A stretch of DNA of 64,000 nt from Pelagibacteraceae bacterium AG-390-L03 (GTDB lineage: Bacteria; Pseudomonadota; Alphaproteobacteria; Pelagibacterales; Pelagibacteraceae): NCBI GenBank assembly GCA_003279685.1, contig QCHA01000001.1, positions 1-64,000 of the forward strand, written 5' to 3'. Shown here piece by piece: positions 9,259 to 18,828 of the stretch. The notes beneath the pieces were generated by a model. It worked only from the letters and a program-made list of their open reading frames with translations. It made no database searches and had not been told where the DNA came from. A program made the position numbers and the translations under genes. How positions within the stretch are numbered: position 1 is the stretch's first letter; each line of letters starts with the position of its first letter.

Positions 9259-9735
9259 ATGATTAAAATTACAAAACCTATATTAGAAAAAGCATTAATC
9301 GCTGGTTTTTTTTCAGCGTTTACTATTGGTGTGTTAACAGTTCTTACTTACAAAAGTACTTTAGGTTATTTTTTGGCAGGTTCTTTTGGTTCATCTATGG
9401 TATTATTGTTTGGCTTTCCCGAAAGCCCGTTTGCTCAACCTAAAAATGTTTTTTTTGGTCATTTATTAACTGCATTTGTTGGGGTAGTTTTTGTAAATTA
9501 TATTCCGCTACCGATTTATATTAATATTGCGCTTGCTGTTGGAGTTGGAGTTTTTTTAATGATTTTATTAAATGTAGTTCACCCGCCTGCAGGTGGAAAT
9601 CCCATAATGGTAATAATAGGAAGTGTTTCCTATGAGTATTTGATTAATCCAATTATTTTTGGTTGTATAATAATTTTATTACTTGCAATAATAGTTAACA
9701 AATACATTTTAAAAAAAAATTATCCTTTGAAATAA
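9259..9735 (+). CDS. HPP-family integral membrane protein
   Basis: 158 residues with four or five hydrophobic segments and the family signatures FGFPESPFAQPKN and the name-giving NVVHPPAGGNPI. Members have been linked to nitrite transport in plastids and cyanobacteria, but bacterial functions are mostly untested. Lying between the NifU-like gene and fdhD, it could move an anion connected with the formate dehydrogenase (formate, molybdate or nitrite); this is a guess. Start ATG directly follows the upstream stop. Confidence 0.82.
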   Translation: MIKITKPILEKALIAGFFSAFTIGVLTVLTYKSTLGYFLAGSFGSSMVLLFGFPESPFAQPKNVFFGHLLTAFVGVVFVNYIPLPIYINIALAVGVGVFLMILLNVVHPPAGGNPIMVIIGSVSYEYLINPIIFGCIIILLLAIIVNKYILKKNYPLK

Positions 9736-9739
9736 TTTT

Positions 9740-10579
9740 ATGAATTCTAAGTATAAAGTTTTAAAATTCAACTCTAGTAAATTTGAAAATGTAGAAGATT
9801 TAGTTTCAATTGAAGAACCTTTAGAAATTTCTTTAAAATTTAAAGAACAAGATAAATGGATTACTCAAAATTTATCAATCACTATGAGAACCCCAGGTAA
9901 TGATGAAGATCTTGTAAGAGGTTTTTTGTTTAATGAGCAAATTATTCAAAATATTAAAGATATTGACACTATTGAAAGTTATGGGGATAAAGTTGGTCAA
10001 TACAATATTCAAAATAAGATTTTAGCCTCACTTAATAATTCTCAGAATGTTAATATTTCAAAAATCAAAAGAGATTTTCTAACTAATTCATCTTGTGGTG
10101 TTTGTGGTAAATCATCTTTAGATGCACTAGAGATTATAAAAAAGAATAAAACTAACGCTTCAGAACCAAAAATTACAAAAGAAATAATTATTCAATCTCC
10201 AAATATTTTGCAAAAAAACCAATCTGAATTTGGTAAAACAGGCGGTATACACGCTAGTGGTTTATTTAACAGTGCTGGCGAACTTATTAGTTTAAGGGAA
10301 GATGTTGGAAGACATAATGCTTTAGACAAGCTTATTGGAAATGCTTTAATTAATGATCTATTAGAGCCTAAAACCCAATTTATTACCTGTTCTGGTAGAC
10401 TTAATTTTGAATTAGTTCAAAAGGTTTTAATGACAGACATAGGTATAATGATCGGTGTTGGTGCGCCAACTAGCCTAGCTATTGACCTAGCGAATAAGTT
10501 TGACATGACCCTCATAGGTTTCGTAAAGAGGGACAGTTTTAATATTTACACAAATAACAAAAAAGTTATTGTAAACTAA
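9740..10579 (+). CDS. fdhD: formate dehydrogenase sulfurtransferase FdhD
   Basis: Passes sulfur from a cysteine desulfurase to the molybdenum cofactor of formate dehydrogenase, without which that enzyme is inactive. Seen: the CxxC pair in SSCGVCGKSS, GGIHASGLF, REDVGRHNALDKLIG, and the C-terminal GVGAPTSLAIDLA. 279 residues, family-typical. It sits 18 bases before the formate dehydrogenase structural genes in the same direction. Confidence 0.95.
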   Translation: MNSKYKVLKFNSSKFENVEDLVSIEEPLEISLKFKEQDKWITQNLSITMRTPGNDEDLVRGFLFNEQIIQNIKDIDTIESYGDKVGQYNIQNKILASLNNSQNVNISKIKRDFLTNSSCGVCGKSSLDALEIIKKNKTNASEPKITKEIIIQSPNILQKNQSEFGKTGGIHASGLFNSAGELISLREDVGRHNALDKLIGNALINDLLEPKTQFITCSGRLNFELVQKVLMTDIGIMIGVGAPTSLAIDLANKFDMTLIGFVKRDSFNIYTNNKKVIVN

Positions 10580-10597
10580 TTAAATAAAAGGGTAATA

Positions 10598-12253
10598 GTG
10601 TCAAAAAATATAAGCAATTTATCAGGTAGAATAGGTCTAAAAGATAATCTATTTAAACAGATCTCTGAAAATACTCTAAGTGACTCACCAAAAGATATTA
10701 ATGATATTGCAAAAGAACACAATTTAGGTGTCTCAACACTTCATGGAGCAGAGTCCTTTTACGAATTTTTAAGACCTTCACACAGAGAAAAGAAAGCTTT
10801 TGTTTGTAATGGAAGTGCTTGTATGTGTGCTGGCACTCAAGAAAAATTAAAAGATACTCTTAAAGAAAAATTAGGTGATGATAAAGTTGGAGAAATGTTT
10901 TGCCTTGGACATTGCTATGAAAACAATGCATTCCATTATGATGGTGAAAATTATGCTGGTAAAGATATTGAAAAAATTGACCAAATTTTAAAAGGTGAAA
11001 ACATTATTCAAGATAAATTTTTTTCTAAAAGTCATGCAACTACTAGTTTTTTAATGGATGATAAACTTTCTTCTACAGAACAATTCAAAGATCAATTAAG
11101 TAAATTTTTAAAAACTGATAAACAAGAAATTATTAAATCACTACTAGACTCTAATCTAACAGGTAGAGGTGGTGCAGGATTTCCTACAGGAATGAAATGG
11201 GATTTTTGTAGCAAGGCAAAAGGTGATAAAAAATATGTTATTTGTAATGCTGACGAAGGAGACTCAGGTGCTTTTTCTGATAGATACTTATTAGAAGATC
11301 AGCCATTAAAAGTAATCTTTGGTATGGTTCTTTGTGGAATGGTCATTGGAAGTGATGAAGGTGTTTTATATATTAGAGGTGAATATCCAAAATCTATTGA
11401 AGCAATTAACGGTAGTATTAATGAACTTAAAAAATTAAATTTATTAGGTGACAATATATTAGGAACAGATTTTTCTTTTGATTTAGGTATTTGTATTGGT
11501 CAAGGTGCTTACATTTGTGGAGAAGAAACTGCTTTGATCGCATCTATAGAAGGTAGACGTGCAGAAGTAGATGTTAGACCTCCATTTCCAGTAACTGAAG
11601 GCTTATATAAAAAACCTACAGTAGTTAACAATGTTGAAACTTTAGCTGCTGCAACTGGTATTTTATTAAATGGACCTGAAAAATTTGCAGCGATAGGAAA
11701 TAAAAAGTCTGCAGGAACTAAACTTGTTTGTCTTGATAGTTTTTTTAATAATCCTGGTGTTTATGAAATAGATATGGGAACACCTATGAAAAAAATATTT
11801 AATGAAATTGGTGGAGGGTATAAAGAACCAGTTAAAGCATTTCAAGTTGGTGGTCCATTAGGTGGTGTAGTACCATTAAGTGAAATTGATAATTTAAATT
11901 TAGATTTTCAAGAATTTACAGCTAAAGGTTTTATGTTAGGGCATGCAAGTGTTGTTAGTATTCCAAAAGATTTTTCAATGTCTGAATATATTCATCATTT
12001 ATTTGAATTTTCAGCAGAAGAATCATGCGGTAAATGTTTTCCTGGAAGACTTGGTTCATACAGAGGAAAAGAAATGTTTGATCAAGCAAAGAAAGGAACT
12101 GCTAAAATACCCCTTAAATTACTTAACGAATTGCTTGTAACAATGCAAAAAGGCTGTTTATGTGCTCTTTGTGGTGCCATTCCTACTCCAATAATGAATA
12201 TTCTTAAGTACTTTGGAGACGAAATGAAGAATGATATGATGAAAGATAATTAA
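10598..12253 (+). CDS. formate dehydrogenase beta subunit, NuoE-NuoF fusion (FdsG-FdsB)
   Basis: A 551-residue electron-transfer subunit with two parts. Residues ~1-130 are NuoE/FdsG-like with the [2Fe-2S] ligands Cys70, Cys75, Cys102 and Cys106. The rest is NuoF/FdsB-like: the NADH/FMN site GRGGAGFPTGMKW, ICNADEGDSGAFSDR, and the [4Fe-4S] motif ESCGKCFPGR with a further Cys in CLCALCG near the end. It takes electrons from the alpha subunit to NAD. In many bacteria gamma and beta are separate genes; here they are fused. Start is GTG at 10598; an ATG alternative lies well inside the domain. Overlaps the next gene by one base (TAATG). Confidence 0.9.
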   Translation: MSKNISNLSGRIGLKDNLFKQISENTLSDSPKDINDIAKEHNLGVSTLHGAESFYEFLRPSHREKKAFVCNGSACMCAGTQEKLKDTLKEKLGDDKVGEMFCLGHCYENNAFHYDGENYAGKDIEKIDQILKGENIIQDKFFSKSHATTSFLMDDKLSSTEQFKDQLSKFLKTDKQEIIKSLLDSNLTGRGGAGFPTGMKWDFCSKAKGDKKYVICNADEGDSGAFSDRYLLEDQPLKVIFGMVLCGMVIGSDEGVLYIRGEYPKSIEAINGSINELKKLNLLGDNILGTDFSFDLGICIGQGAYICGEETALIASIEGRRAEVDVRPPFPVTEGLYKKPTVVNNVETLAAATGILLNGPEKFAAIGNKKSAGTKLVCLDSFFNNPGVYEIDMGTPMKKIFNEIGGGYKEPVKAFQVGGPLGGVVPLSEIDNLNLDFQEFTAKGFMLGHASVVSIPKDFSMSEYIHHLFEFSAEESCGKCFPGRLGSYRGKEMFDQAKKGTAKIPLKLLNELLVTMQKGCLCALCGAIPTPIMNILKYFGDEMKNDMMKDN

Positions 12254-15021
12254 TGAGTTCTGAAAAAAGAAAAATAGCTTATATCGATGGCAAACCATAT
12301 GAAATTGGTGCTAATCACACATCTATATTAAAATTTGTTAAAAGTTATGTTGGAGAAAAAAAAGTTCCAACTCTTTGTGATGATCCAAATTTAGCTCCTT
12401 ATGGTGCTTGTCGGGTTTGTTCAGTTGAAGTTGCTTTGGAAAAAGATGGCCCAACAAAAATGGTTGCCTCATGTCATACGCCAGTTGCTGAAAACCAACA
12501 TATCTTTACATCTAACGAAGCAATAACAAGTCTTAGAAAAAATATTGTTGAACTAGTTTTAACAGACCACCCTATGGAATGTGATAGTTGTGAAGTAAAT
12601 AATAATTGTGAACTTCAAACAGTTGCTAATGATTTAGGTATCTCGGATCACAGATATAACAGTCCAAAACAGCATAAAGGAATTCCAAGAGATACTTCTC
12701 ATGATTACATGAGAATGAACTTAGATAATTGTATTAATTGTGGAAGATGCGTTAGAGCATGTGATGAAATACAAGGATCGTTTGTTTTAACAATGAGCGG
12801 AAGAGGATTTGAATCTAAAATTACAACAGACAATGATATGATGTTTGGAGACTCTTCATGTGTTTCATGTGGTGCATGTGCACATACTTGTCCTACAGAT
12901 GCTATCTCTGATGTATTTCAATCTAAATCAGCAGCTGTAGATAAAAAAGTTAGAACCACATGTTCTTATTGTGGTGTTGGATGTAATTTAGAAGCATCTA
13001 TTAAAGATGAAAAAGTTGTGGCGATTGATACTCCTAAAGAAACTGAAGTTAATGCAGGACACACTTGTATCAAAGGCAGATACGCATTTAGTTTTTATGA
13101 TCACCCAGATAGACTTAAAACACCATTAATTAAAAGAAATGGTAAATTTGAAGAAGCATCATGGGATGAGGCGTATGATTTTATTAAAAAAGAAATGAAT
13201 AGAATAGTAAAAGATAATGGACCAGATGCATTTGCTGGAATTTCATCTGCTCGATGTACTAATGAAGAAAATTATATATTTCAAAAGATGATTAGAGCTG
13301 CTGTTGGAACTAATAGTGTTGATTGTTGTGCACGTATATGTCATTCACCTACAGCATGGGGAATGCAACAAACATTTGGAACGGGTGCTGCAACAAATTC
13401 TACTGAAGATATTTATCATGCAGATTGTTTTATAGTTATTGGAGCAAATCCAACTAATGCACATCCTGTAACTGGAGCAAAAATAAAACAACAAGTAATG
13501 AAGGGAAAAAAATTAATTGTCCTTGATCCTGTAACTACTGAATTAGCTAAACTTGCAGACTATCATATCAAATTAAGACCAGGGACTAACGTTGCTGTGC
13601 TAAATATGATGTTACATTTTATTGTTAAATCAAAACTATATAATGCAGATTTTGTTAGAGATAGAACTGAGGGATTTGATAACTTTCTCAAGGAAATTGA
13701 GAGACAAGACGTAGATCATCTAGCAAAAGTTGCAGGTGTTGATAAACAAATGGTTAAAGAAGCGGCCATAGCGTATGCAACAGCTAAAAACTCAATGGAA
13801 TTCCATGGATTAGGAGTTACTGAGCAAGAACAAGGATCTAAAACAGTCATGTTGATTGCAGACCTCGCTATGATTACTGGAAATATTGGAAGAAAAGGAG
13901 TTGGTGTAAATCCACTCCGAGGTCAGAATAATGTTCAAGGAGCAGCTGATATGGGTTGTCAACCACATCAAGGAGCTGGCTACTTTGAGGTTGCTGATGA
14001 AAAAAATCAAAAATTTTATACAGAAAAATATGGTGTAACTCATCCAACAAAACCAGGTTTAAAAATTCCACAAATGTTTGAGGCAGCAATTGATAAAGAA
14101 TTAAAAGGTTTGTGGATTATTGGAGAAGATATTGTGCAAACAGATCCAAACAGTGCTCATGTTGTTGAAGCAATGAATTCATTAGAACTTTTAGTGGTCC
14201 AAGAAATATTTATGAGTGAAACCGCAAAACTTGCAACTGTTGTATTGCCAGGAACTACTTTCCTTGAAAAGGATGGTACTTTTACAAATACAGAGAGAAG
14301 AATTCAAAGAGTAAACAGAGCCGTTCCACCATTACCAGGTACAAAACCAGATGGTGTTATTGTAACTGACATGATGCAAAAATTAGGCTTTGACCAACCT
14401 ACATATGATGCAGATCAAATGCTTAAAGAAATTGCAGATGTGGTTCCTTTCTTCAAAGGTGTTACAAGAGAAAGACTTGGTAAACTTGGTCTACAATGGC
14501 CAGTTCAAGAGGATGGAACTGATACACAAATACTTCATACAGAAACATTTAAATTAGGAAAAGGAAGACTTAAAAACTTTGACTGGAAAGAATCTAGTGA
14601 GATTGAGGCTAATCAAAAAGAATATCCTTTGATTTTGACAACTAGTAGAGTTTTACAACACTACAATGCAGCTACCATGACAAGAAGAACTAAAAATATT
14701 AATATTGTTGATGAAGATGTACTTTTGGTGCATCCTAAAGATGCTGCGCTTAGAGAACTTAACACAGGGGATATTGGAAGACTTTATTCTGGTAGAGGTG
14801 AAGTTGCTTTAAAAGTTGAAGTGACCGATAAAGTTAAAGAGGGAATTGTATTTACAACATTCCATTTTCCAGAACATATGGTTAATATGGTGACCGGTCA
14901 TGGTAAAGATGAAGAAACAATGTGTGCAGAATACAAAGTATCTTCTGTTGAAGTTCAAAAAATTTCAAACCAGTTTAGAACTGAAATTGAACCAAAAGAA
15001 AATCAAGCAGAAGTTAGTTAA
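12253..15021 (+). CDS. NAD-dependent molybdenum formate dehydrogenase alpha subunit
   Basis: Oxidises formate to CO2 at a bis-MGD molybdenum site. Order of domains in 922 residues: NuoG-like [2Fe-2S] domain (Cys42, 53, 56, 74), His-Cys cluster (His106, Cys110, 113, 119), two [4Fe-4S] ferredoxin motifs (Cys160-170 and Cys203-213), a MopB [4Fe-4S] site (Cys237, 240, 244, 272), and the catalytic domain with the Mo ligand Cys363 in DCCARICHSPTA (cysteine, not selenocysteine). The C-terminus is a molydopterin-dinucleotide-binding domain. Cytosolic: no Tat signal is seen. Translationally coupled to the beta subunit by a one-base overlap. Confidence 0.94.
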   Translation: MSSEKRKIAYIDGKPYEIGANHTSILKFVKSYVGEKKVPTLCDDPNLAPYGACRVCSVEVALEKDGPTKMVASCHTPVAENQHIFTSNEAITSLRKNIVELVLTDHPMECDSCEVNNNCELQTVANDLGISDHRYNSPKQHKGIPRDTSHDYMRMNLDNCINCGRCVRACDEIQGSFVLTMSGRGFESKITTDNDMMFGDSSCVSCGACAHTCPTDAISDVFQSKSAAVDKKVRTTCSYCGVGCNLEASIKDEKVVAIDTPKETEVNAGHTCIKGRYAFSFYDHPDRLKTPLIKRNGKFEEASWDEAYDFIKKEMNRIVKDNGPDAFAGISSARCTNEENYIFQKMIRAAVGTNSVDCCARICHSPTAWGMQQTFGTGAATNSTEDIYHADCFIVIGANPTNAHPVTGAKIKQQVMKGKKLIVLDPVTTELAKLADYHIKLRPGTNVAVLNMMLHFIVKSKLYNADFVRDRTEGFDNFLKEIERQDVDHLAKVAGVDKQMVKEAAIAYATAKNSMEFHGLGVTEQEQGSKTVMLIADLAMITGNIGRKGVGVNPLRGQNNVQGAADMGCQPHQGAGYFEVADEKNQKFYTEKYGVTHPTKPGLKIPQMFEAAIDKELKGLWIIGEDIVQTDPNSAHVVEAMNSLELLVVQEIFMSETAKLATVVLPGTTFLEKDGTFTNTERRIQRVNRAVPPLPGTKPDGVIVTDMMQKLGFDQPTYDADQMLKEIADVVPFFKGVTRERLGKLGLQWPVQEDGTDTQILHTETFKLGKGRLKNFDWKESSEIEANQKEYPLILTTSRVLQHYNAATMTRRTKNINIVDEDVLLVHPKDAALRELNTGDIGRLYSGRGEVALKVEVTDKVKEGIVFTTFHFPEHMVNMVTGHGKDEETMCAEYKVSSVEVQKISNQFRTEIEPKENQAEVS

Positions 15022-15027
15022 TCATTA

Positions 15028-16473
15028 ATGACCATAGGCTGGCATTTTGATAATACATATTCAAAATTACCTGATACGTTTAAAGAAGATATCAAACCTA
15101 CTCCAGTCCATGACCCAGAATTATTAATCTTGAATGATAAATTATCTAAAGATTTAAATTTAGATTTTTCAAAAACAGATAAAGGAGAGCTATCCAAAAT
15201 TTTTTCTGGAAATAGTTTGCCAAAAGGTTCAACGACTATAGCACAAGCTTATGCTGGCCATCAATTTGGGCACTTTACAATGTTGGGCGATGGAAGAGCA
15301 GTACTTTTAGGTGAGCATTTAGTTAATAATACCAATAGATTTGATGTTCAATTTAAAGGTTCTGGCAGAACATCATTTTCAAGAAGTGGTGACGGTCGTG
15401 CTGTTTTAGGTCCAATGCTAAGAGAATACATTATTAGTGAAGCTATCCATGCCTTAAATATTCCAACAACTAGAAGTCTTGCGGTAGTGAAAACAGGAGA
15501 AAAAGTTGTCAGAGAAAATTTATTACCTGGTGCTATTTTAACTCGTGTTGCATCAAGCCATATAAGAGTTGGAACTTTTCAGTATATTGCAGCTAAACAA
15601 AATATAGATGATTTAATCACTCTAGTTGATTACACAATTCAAAGACATTACCCAGAAATTAAATCTTCTAAAAATAAAGCATTAGATTTATTAAATCTTG
15701 TAATGGAAAGACAATGCAAATTAGTTGTCAACTGGATGCGAGTAGGTTTTATTCATGGAGTGATGAATACAGATAATATGGCTATATCAGGTGAAACTAT
15801 TGATTATGGTCCATGTGCATTTATGGATCATTACGATCCAAAAACTGTTTTTAGCTCAATAGATAAATTTGGAAGATATTCCTTTTCAAATCAGCCTCCT
15901 ATTACAAAATGGAATTTGGCAAGATTGGCTGAATGCTTAATCCCTCTGATAGATAAAAATGAAGATGCTGCAATTAAGATTGCAACTGAAACTATAGATA
16001 ATTTTCAAAATATTTATGAAAACAAATGGTTAAATATGATGAGAGATAAGCTTGGTTTATTTGGAAAAGATAAAGATGATCTAAAATTGATCAATGACTT
16101 ATTACATTGGATGGAGTCTAATCAAGCTGATTATACAAATACTTTTATTCATTTAATGAATATAAATTCTAACAATAACTCAATATATAAAGATACAAAT
16201 TTTATAAATTGGTTTAAGCAATGGGAAAGTAGAGTTTTGATAAATAATGGATCAAAAGAAAAATCAATCGATCTTATGAAAAAAAATAATCCTATTATTA
16301 TTCCAAGAAATCATAAAGTTGAAGAAGCCTTAGAAGCTGCAAATAATAGTGATTTGAATTTAACTAATAAGTTATTATCAATTTTAAATAAACCATATGA
16401 TAATCAAAATGATATTGATGACTATCAATCTCCTTCAAGCAATAGTGAATATCAAACTTTTTGTGGAACCTAA
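15028..16473 (+). CDS. selO: SelO/YdiU protein adenylyltransferase
   Basis: Pseudokinase-fold enzyme that AMPylates proteins and is tied to redox stress in other bacteria. Seen: AQAYAGHQFGHFTMLGDGRA, FDVQFKGSGRTSFSRSGDGR, the metal-site segment HGVMNTDNMAISGETIDYGP and the C-terminal redox cysteine in YQTFCGT. 481 residues, family length. It starts 7 bases after the formate dehydrogenase alpha gene, so it is probably co-transcribed; whether it modifies that enzyme is unknown. Confidence 0.92.
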   Translation: MTIGWHFDNTYSKLPDTFKEDIKPTPVHDPELLILNDKLSKDLNLDFSKTDKGELSKIFSGNSLPKGSTTIAQAYAGHQFGHFTMLGDGRAVLLGEHLVNNTNRFDVQFKGSGRTSFSRSGDGRAVLGPMLREYIISEAIHALNIPTTRSLAVVKTGEKVVRENLLPGAILTRVASSHIRVGTFQYIAAKQNIDDLITLVDYTIQRHYPEIKSSKNKALDLLNLVMERQCKLVVNWMRVGFIHGVMNTDNMAISGETIDYGPCAFMDHYDPKTVFSSIDKFGRYSFSNQPPITKWNLARLAECLIPLIDKNEDAAIKIATETIDNFQNIYENKWLNMMRDKLGLFGKDKDDLKLINDLLHWMESNQADYTNTFIHLMNINSNNNSIYKDTNFINWFKQWESRVLINNGSKEKSIDLMKKNNPIIIPRNHKVEEALEAANNSDLNLTNKLLSILNKPYDNQNDIDDYQSPSSNSEYQTFCGT

Positions 16474-16474
16474 A

Positions 16475-17578
16475 TTATAAAACGTAAGGTTCAGGTCTAG
16501 CACTATTTCCAAGTACTCTTTCAACTGCAAAATCACTAATATCGATGGTTTGATATGCGCCTGTCGTAATTAATTCGGTTAAAGCTCTGCCAATTCCTGG
16601 AGCTTGCATTAATCCTCTTCCAGTAAATCCTGAAGCCATATAAACATTATCAAACTTTGGATGCTTACCTACAACAGCATTGTTATCTAGTTTATTACAA
16701 TCGTAGTAACCTGCCCAACCACCAGTAAGTTTTAATTCTTCAAACGCTGGTATTCTTTGTGCTAATGCAGGCCATACTAGTTCTTCAAAATCATTCCAGG
16801 CTGGTTCTAAATCCGCAGCATCAAATACTGAATTTGGTGATCCAGCTAAATACTCTCCACCTTCTGGTCTCCAATAAACTCCTGTTGTCAAATCACCTGT
16901 TAAAGGCATTTCTTTTATATATTTTGGGCATTTAACTCTGAAAACCGTGTGTTTTTGAGGAACTACTGGAATATCTTCTAGCAACTCTTTAGTCCAACAT
17001 CCTGCTGCTGACACTATTGTTTTAGCTTTAATTTCAGAAATACTTTTTACTTCACCTTTTATAAATTCAGCTCCAAGTTCTATTGCCTTGCTTTTAAGTG
17101 CACCATGAAACATAAATGGATCAATCCATCCTTCGCTTTGATTATCTGTATAAGTTGCTGTTTCGATACCTTCACTGTTTATATATGGAAAAACTTTAGA
17201 TAATTCCGAACCTTTAATATTTTTTGTTCCAGCTTCACACTCTTTATGATTTTCTAGAGCTCTGTATTGTTCTTCAGCATGTTCGGGACCAAACATCAAC
17301 AAATAACCATTAGTTACCATACTTGCAGTTGGGTTAGGATTTTTTTCAGTTTTTAAAAGATCTGGAATTTGAAAGATAAATTCTCTAGCAAACTTACCAA
17401 GTAAAATGTTTTCTTTTTGAAAAAATTGTCTTCTAAATCCACCTAATGATAAAGGAAAAGATGCAGTTTTATAAGTTGGGTCTCTTTCAATTACTTTTAC
17501 TTTTCTGCCCTCTTTAGATAAAAAATAGGCTGTAGCTGCCCCTATTATACCACCACCAATTACTACTACATCATCCAT
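16475..17578 (-). CDS. FAD-dependent oxidoreductase, DAO family
   Basis: 367 residues, N-terminal Rossmann motif VVVIGGGIIGAATAYFLSKEG for FAD, then SLGGFRRQFF, YWRPEGGEYLAGSPN and the C-terminal VYMASGFTGRGLMQAPGIG typical of D-amino acid/sarcosine oxidase-like enzymes. Such enzymes oxidise N-methyl or amino groups of small amino acids. A sarcosine-type substrate would connect with the creatinase at 4.8 kb, but the residues that would fix the substrate cannot be read by eye. Convergent with selO (1-base gap). Confidence 0.8.
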   Translation of the reverse strand: MDDVVVIGGGIIGAATAYFLSKEGRKVKVIERDPTYKTASFPLSLGGFRRQFFQKENILLGKFAREFIFQIPDLLKTEKNPNPTASMVTNGYLLMFGPEHAEEQYRALENHKECEAGTKNIKGSELSKVFPYINSEGIETATYTDNQSEGWIDPFMFHGALKSKAIELGAEFIKGEVKSISEIKAKTIVSAAGCWTKELLEDIPVVPQKHTVFRVKCPKYIKEMPLTGDLTTGVYWRPEGGEYLAGSPNSVFDAADLEPAWNDFEELVWPALAQRIPAFEELKLTGGWAGYYDCNKLDNNAVVGKHPKFDNVYMASGFTGRGLMQAPGIGRALTELITTGAYQTIDISDFAVERVLGNSARPEPYVL

Positions 17579-17580
17579 AA

Positions 17581-18048
17581 TTAATTTAAAAAAATTAAGC
17601 TAATATTGAGGATTAGTGCAAAGCAACACCAAAGTAAATATGGAATCATTAAATAAGCACTAATCATCTTGACGCGTCTAAAACTTAAAATAAGATTGAT
17701 AATCAATGCTATTAATATGATTATCACTGCTAAAGCTAAAATCATGTTATGAAATGCAAAAAAAGTTATACTCCAAGTTGCATTAAAAACTAAGTGAATA
17801 AAATAGATATAAATCGTATTCATTTCTTTATTTTTTGTATGCCAATAAAGCCATATTGAAATAGTCATCATTAAGTACAAAATAGTCCAAACAGGACCAA
17901 ACACCCAATCTGGTGGATTAAATATTGGCTTATTCAATAATGAATACCAAGGATTCATAAAGTTAATTGTGGCCAAACCTCCAATTAAGGAAGCTGAAAA
18001 AGTAATGAGAAGAAACAGTATAAATGTTAATAATTTATTTTTAATCAT
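17581..18048 (-). CDS. tspO: TspO/MBR-family membrane protein
   Basis: 155 residues and five hydrophobic helices with the family motifs NPWYSLLNKPIFNPPDWVFGPVWTILY and FNATWSITFF. TspO proteins bind tetrapyrroles and affect stress responses and, in photosynthetic bacteria, pigment gene expression. Start MIKNKLLTF at 18048 is preferred over an upstream in-frame codon at 18066, which would overlap the divergent gene start region. The gap to the divergent short-chain dehydrogenase is only 21 bases. Confidence 0.9.
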   Translation of the reverse strand: MIKNKLLTFILFLLITFSASLIGGLATINFMNPWYSLLNKPIFNPPDWVFGPVWTILYLMMTISIWLYWHTKNKEMNTIYIYFIHLVFNATWSITFFAFHNMILALAVIIILIALIINLILSFRRVKMISAYLMIPYLLWCCFALILNISLIFLN

Positions 18049-18069
18049 GTTAATAATACATAACAAAAA

Positions 18070-18828
18070 ATGAACAAAAAAACTATTTGGATAACTGGCG
18101 GAAGTACTGGAATTGGTAAAGCTTTAGCAATTAAATTTGCAAGCAAGGGTTGGAATGTAGCTATATCTGCAAGAAGAGTAGAATTATTAAACGAGCTTTC
18201 AAATTCATATGAAAATATCTCTGCTTTTCCACTTGATGTCACTGACAAATCTAAATGCAAAGAAGTGTTTAATGAAATTAAAAATAAGTTTGAAAATATA
18301 GATATATGCTTTTTTTCAACTGGTACATGGAACCCTAAAAAAGAAAAAGATATAGATGTTGAACAAATGGAAGAAGTATTTAAAGTAAATTTTTTTGGAA
18401 CCGTAAATAGCATTAAGGCTGTAGAAGAATACTTCAGAAACAAAAAGAATGGTATTATTACAATAGTTTCATCAATAGCTGGATACAGAGGATTGCCAAA
18501 CTCTACAGGTTATGGACCATCCAAATCTGCTTTAAATAATTTATCCGAAAGCTTATATTTTGATTTTAAAAGATATAATGTGCGTATTTGCTTAGTTTCT
18601 CCAGGTTTTATTAAGACACCGATGACAGATAAAAATGATTTTAAAATGCCTTTTTTAAAAACACCAGAATATGCTGCAGATCAAATTTATAATGGTTTAA
18701 TTAACAAAAATATATTTGAAATACATTTTCCTAAAGCATTAACAATTACATTAAAACTTTTAAGTTTTTTACCTAGTAAAGTTTATTTTAGTTTAATTGG
18801 TAAAATGACAAAATATCAAAAAAAATAA
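18070..18828 (+). CDS. short-chain dehydrogenase/reductase
   Basis: 252 residues with the classical SDR features: nucleotide motif TGGSTGIGKALA near the N-terminus, the NFFGTVNSIKAV segment, catalytic Ser in VSSIAGYRG and YGPSKSALNN (YxxxK). It reduces or oxidises a carbonyl/alcohol with NAD(P). It faces the lipid-modification cluster (convergent, 0-base gap to the DUF3833 gene); SDRs are common next to such clusters and could act on a lipid, but the substrate is not known. Confidence 0.85.
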   Translation: MNKKTIWITGGSTGIGKALAIKFASKGWNVAISARRVELLNELSNSYENISAFPLDVTDKSKCKEVFNEIKNKFENIDICFFSTGTWNPKKEKDIDVEQMEEVFKVNFFGTVNSIKAVEEYFRNKKNGIITIVSSIAGYRGLPNSTGYGPSKSALNNLSESLYFDFKRYNVRICLVSPGFIKTPMTDKNDFKMPFLKTPEYAADQIYNGLINKNIFEIHFPKALTITLKLLSFLPSKVYFSLIGKMTKYQKK

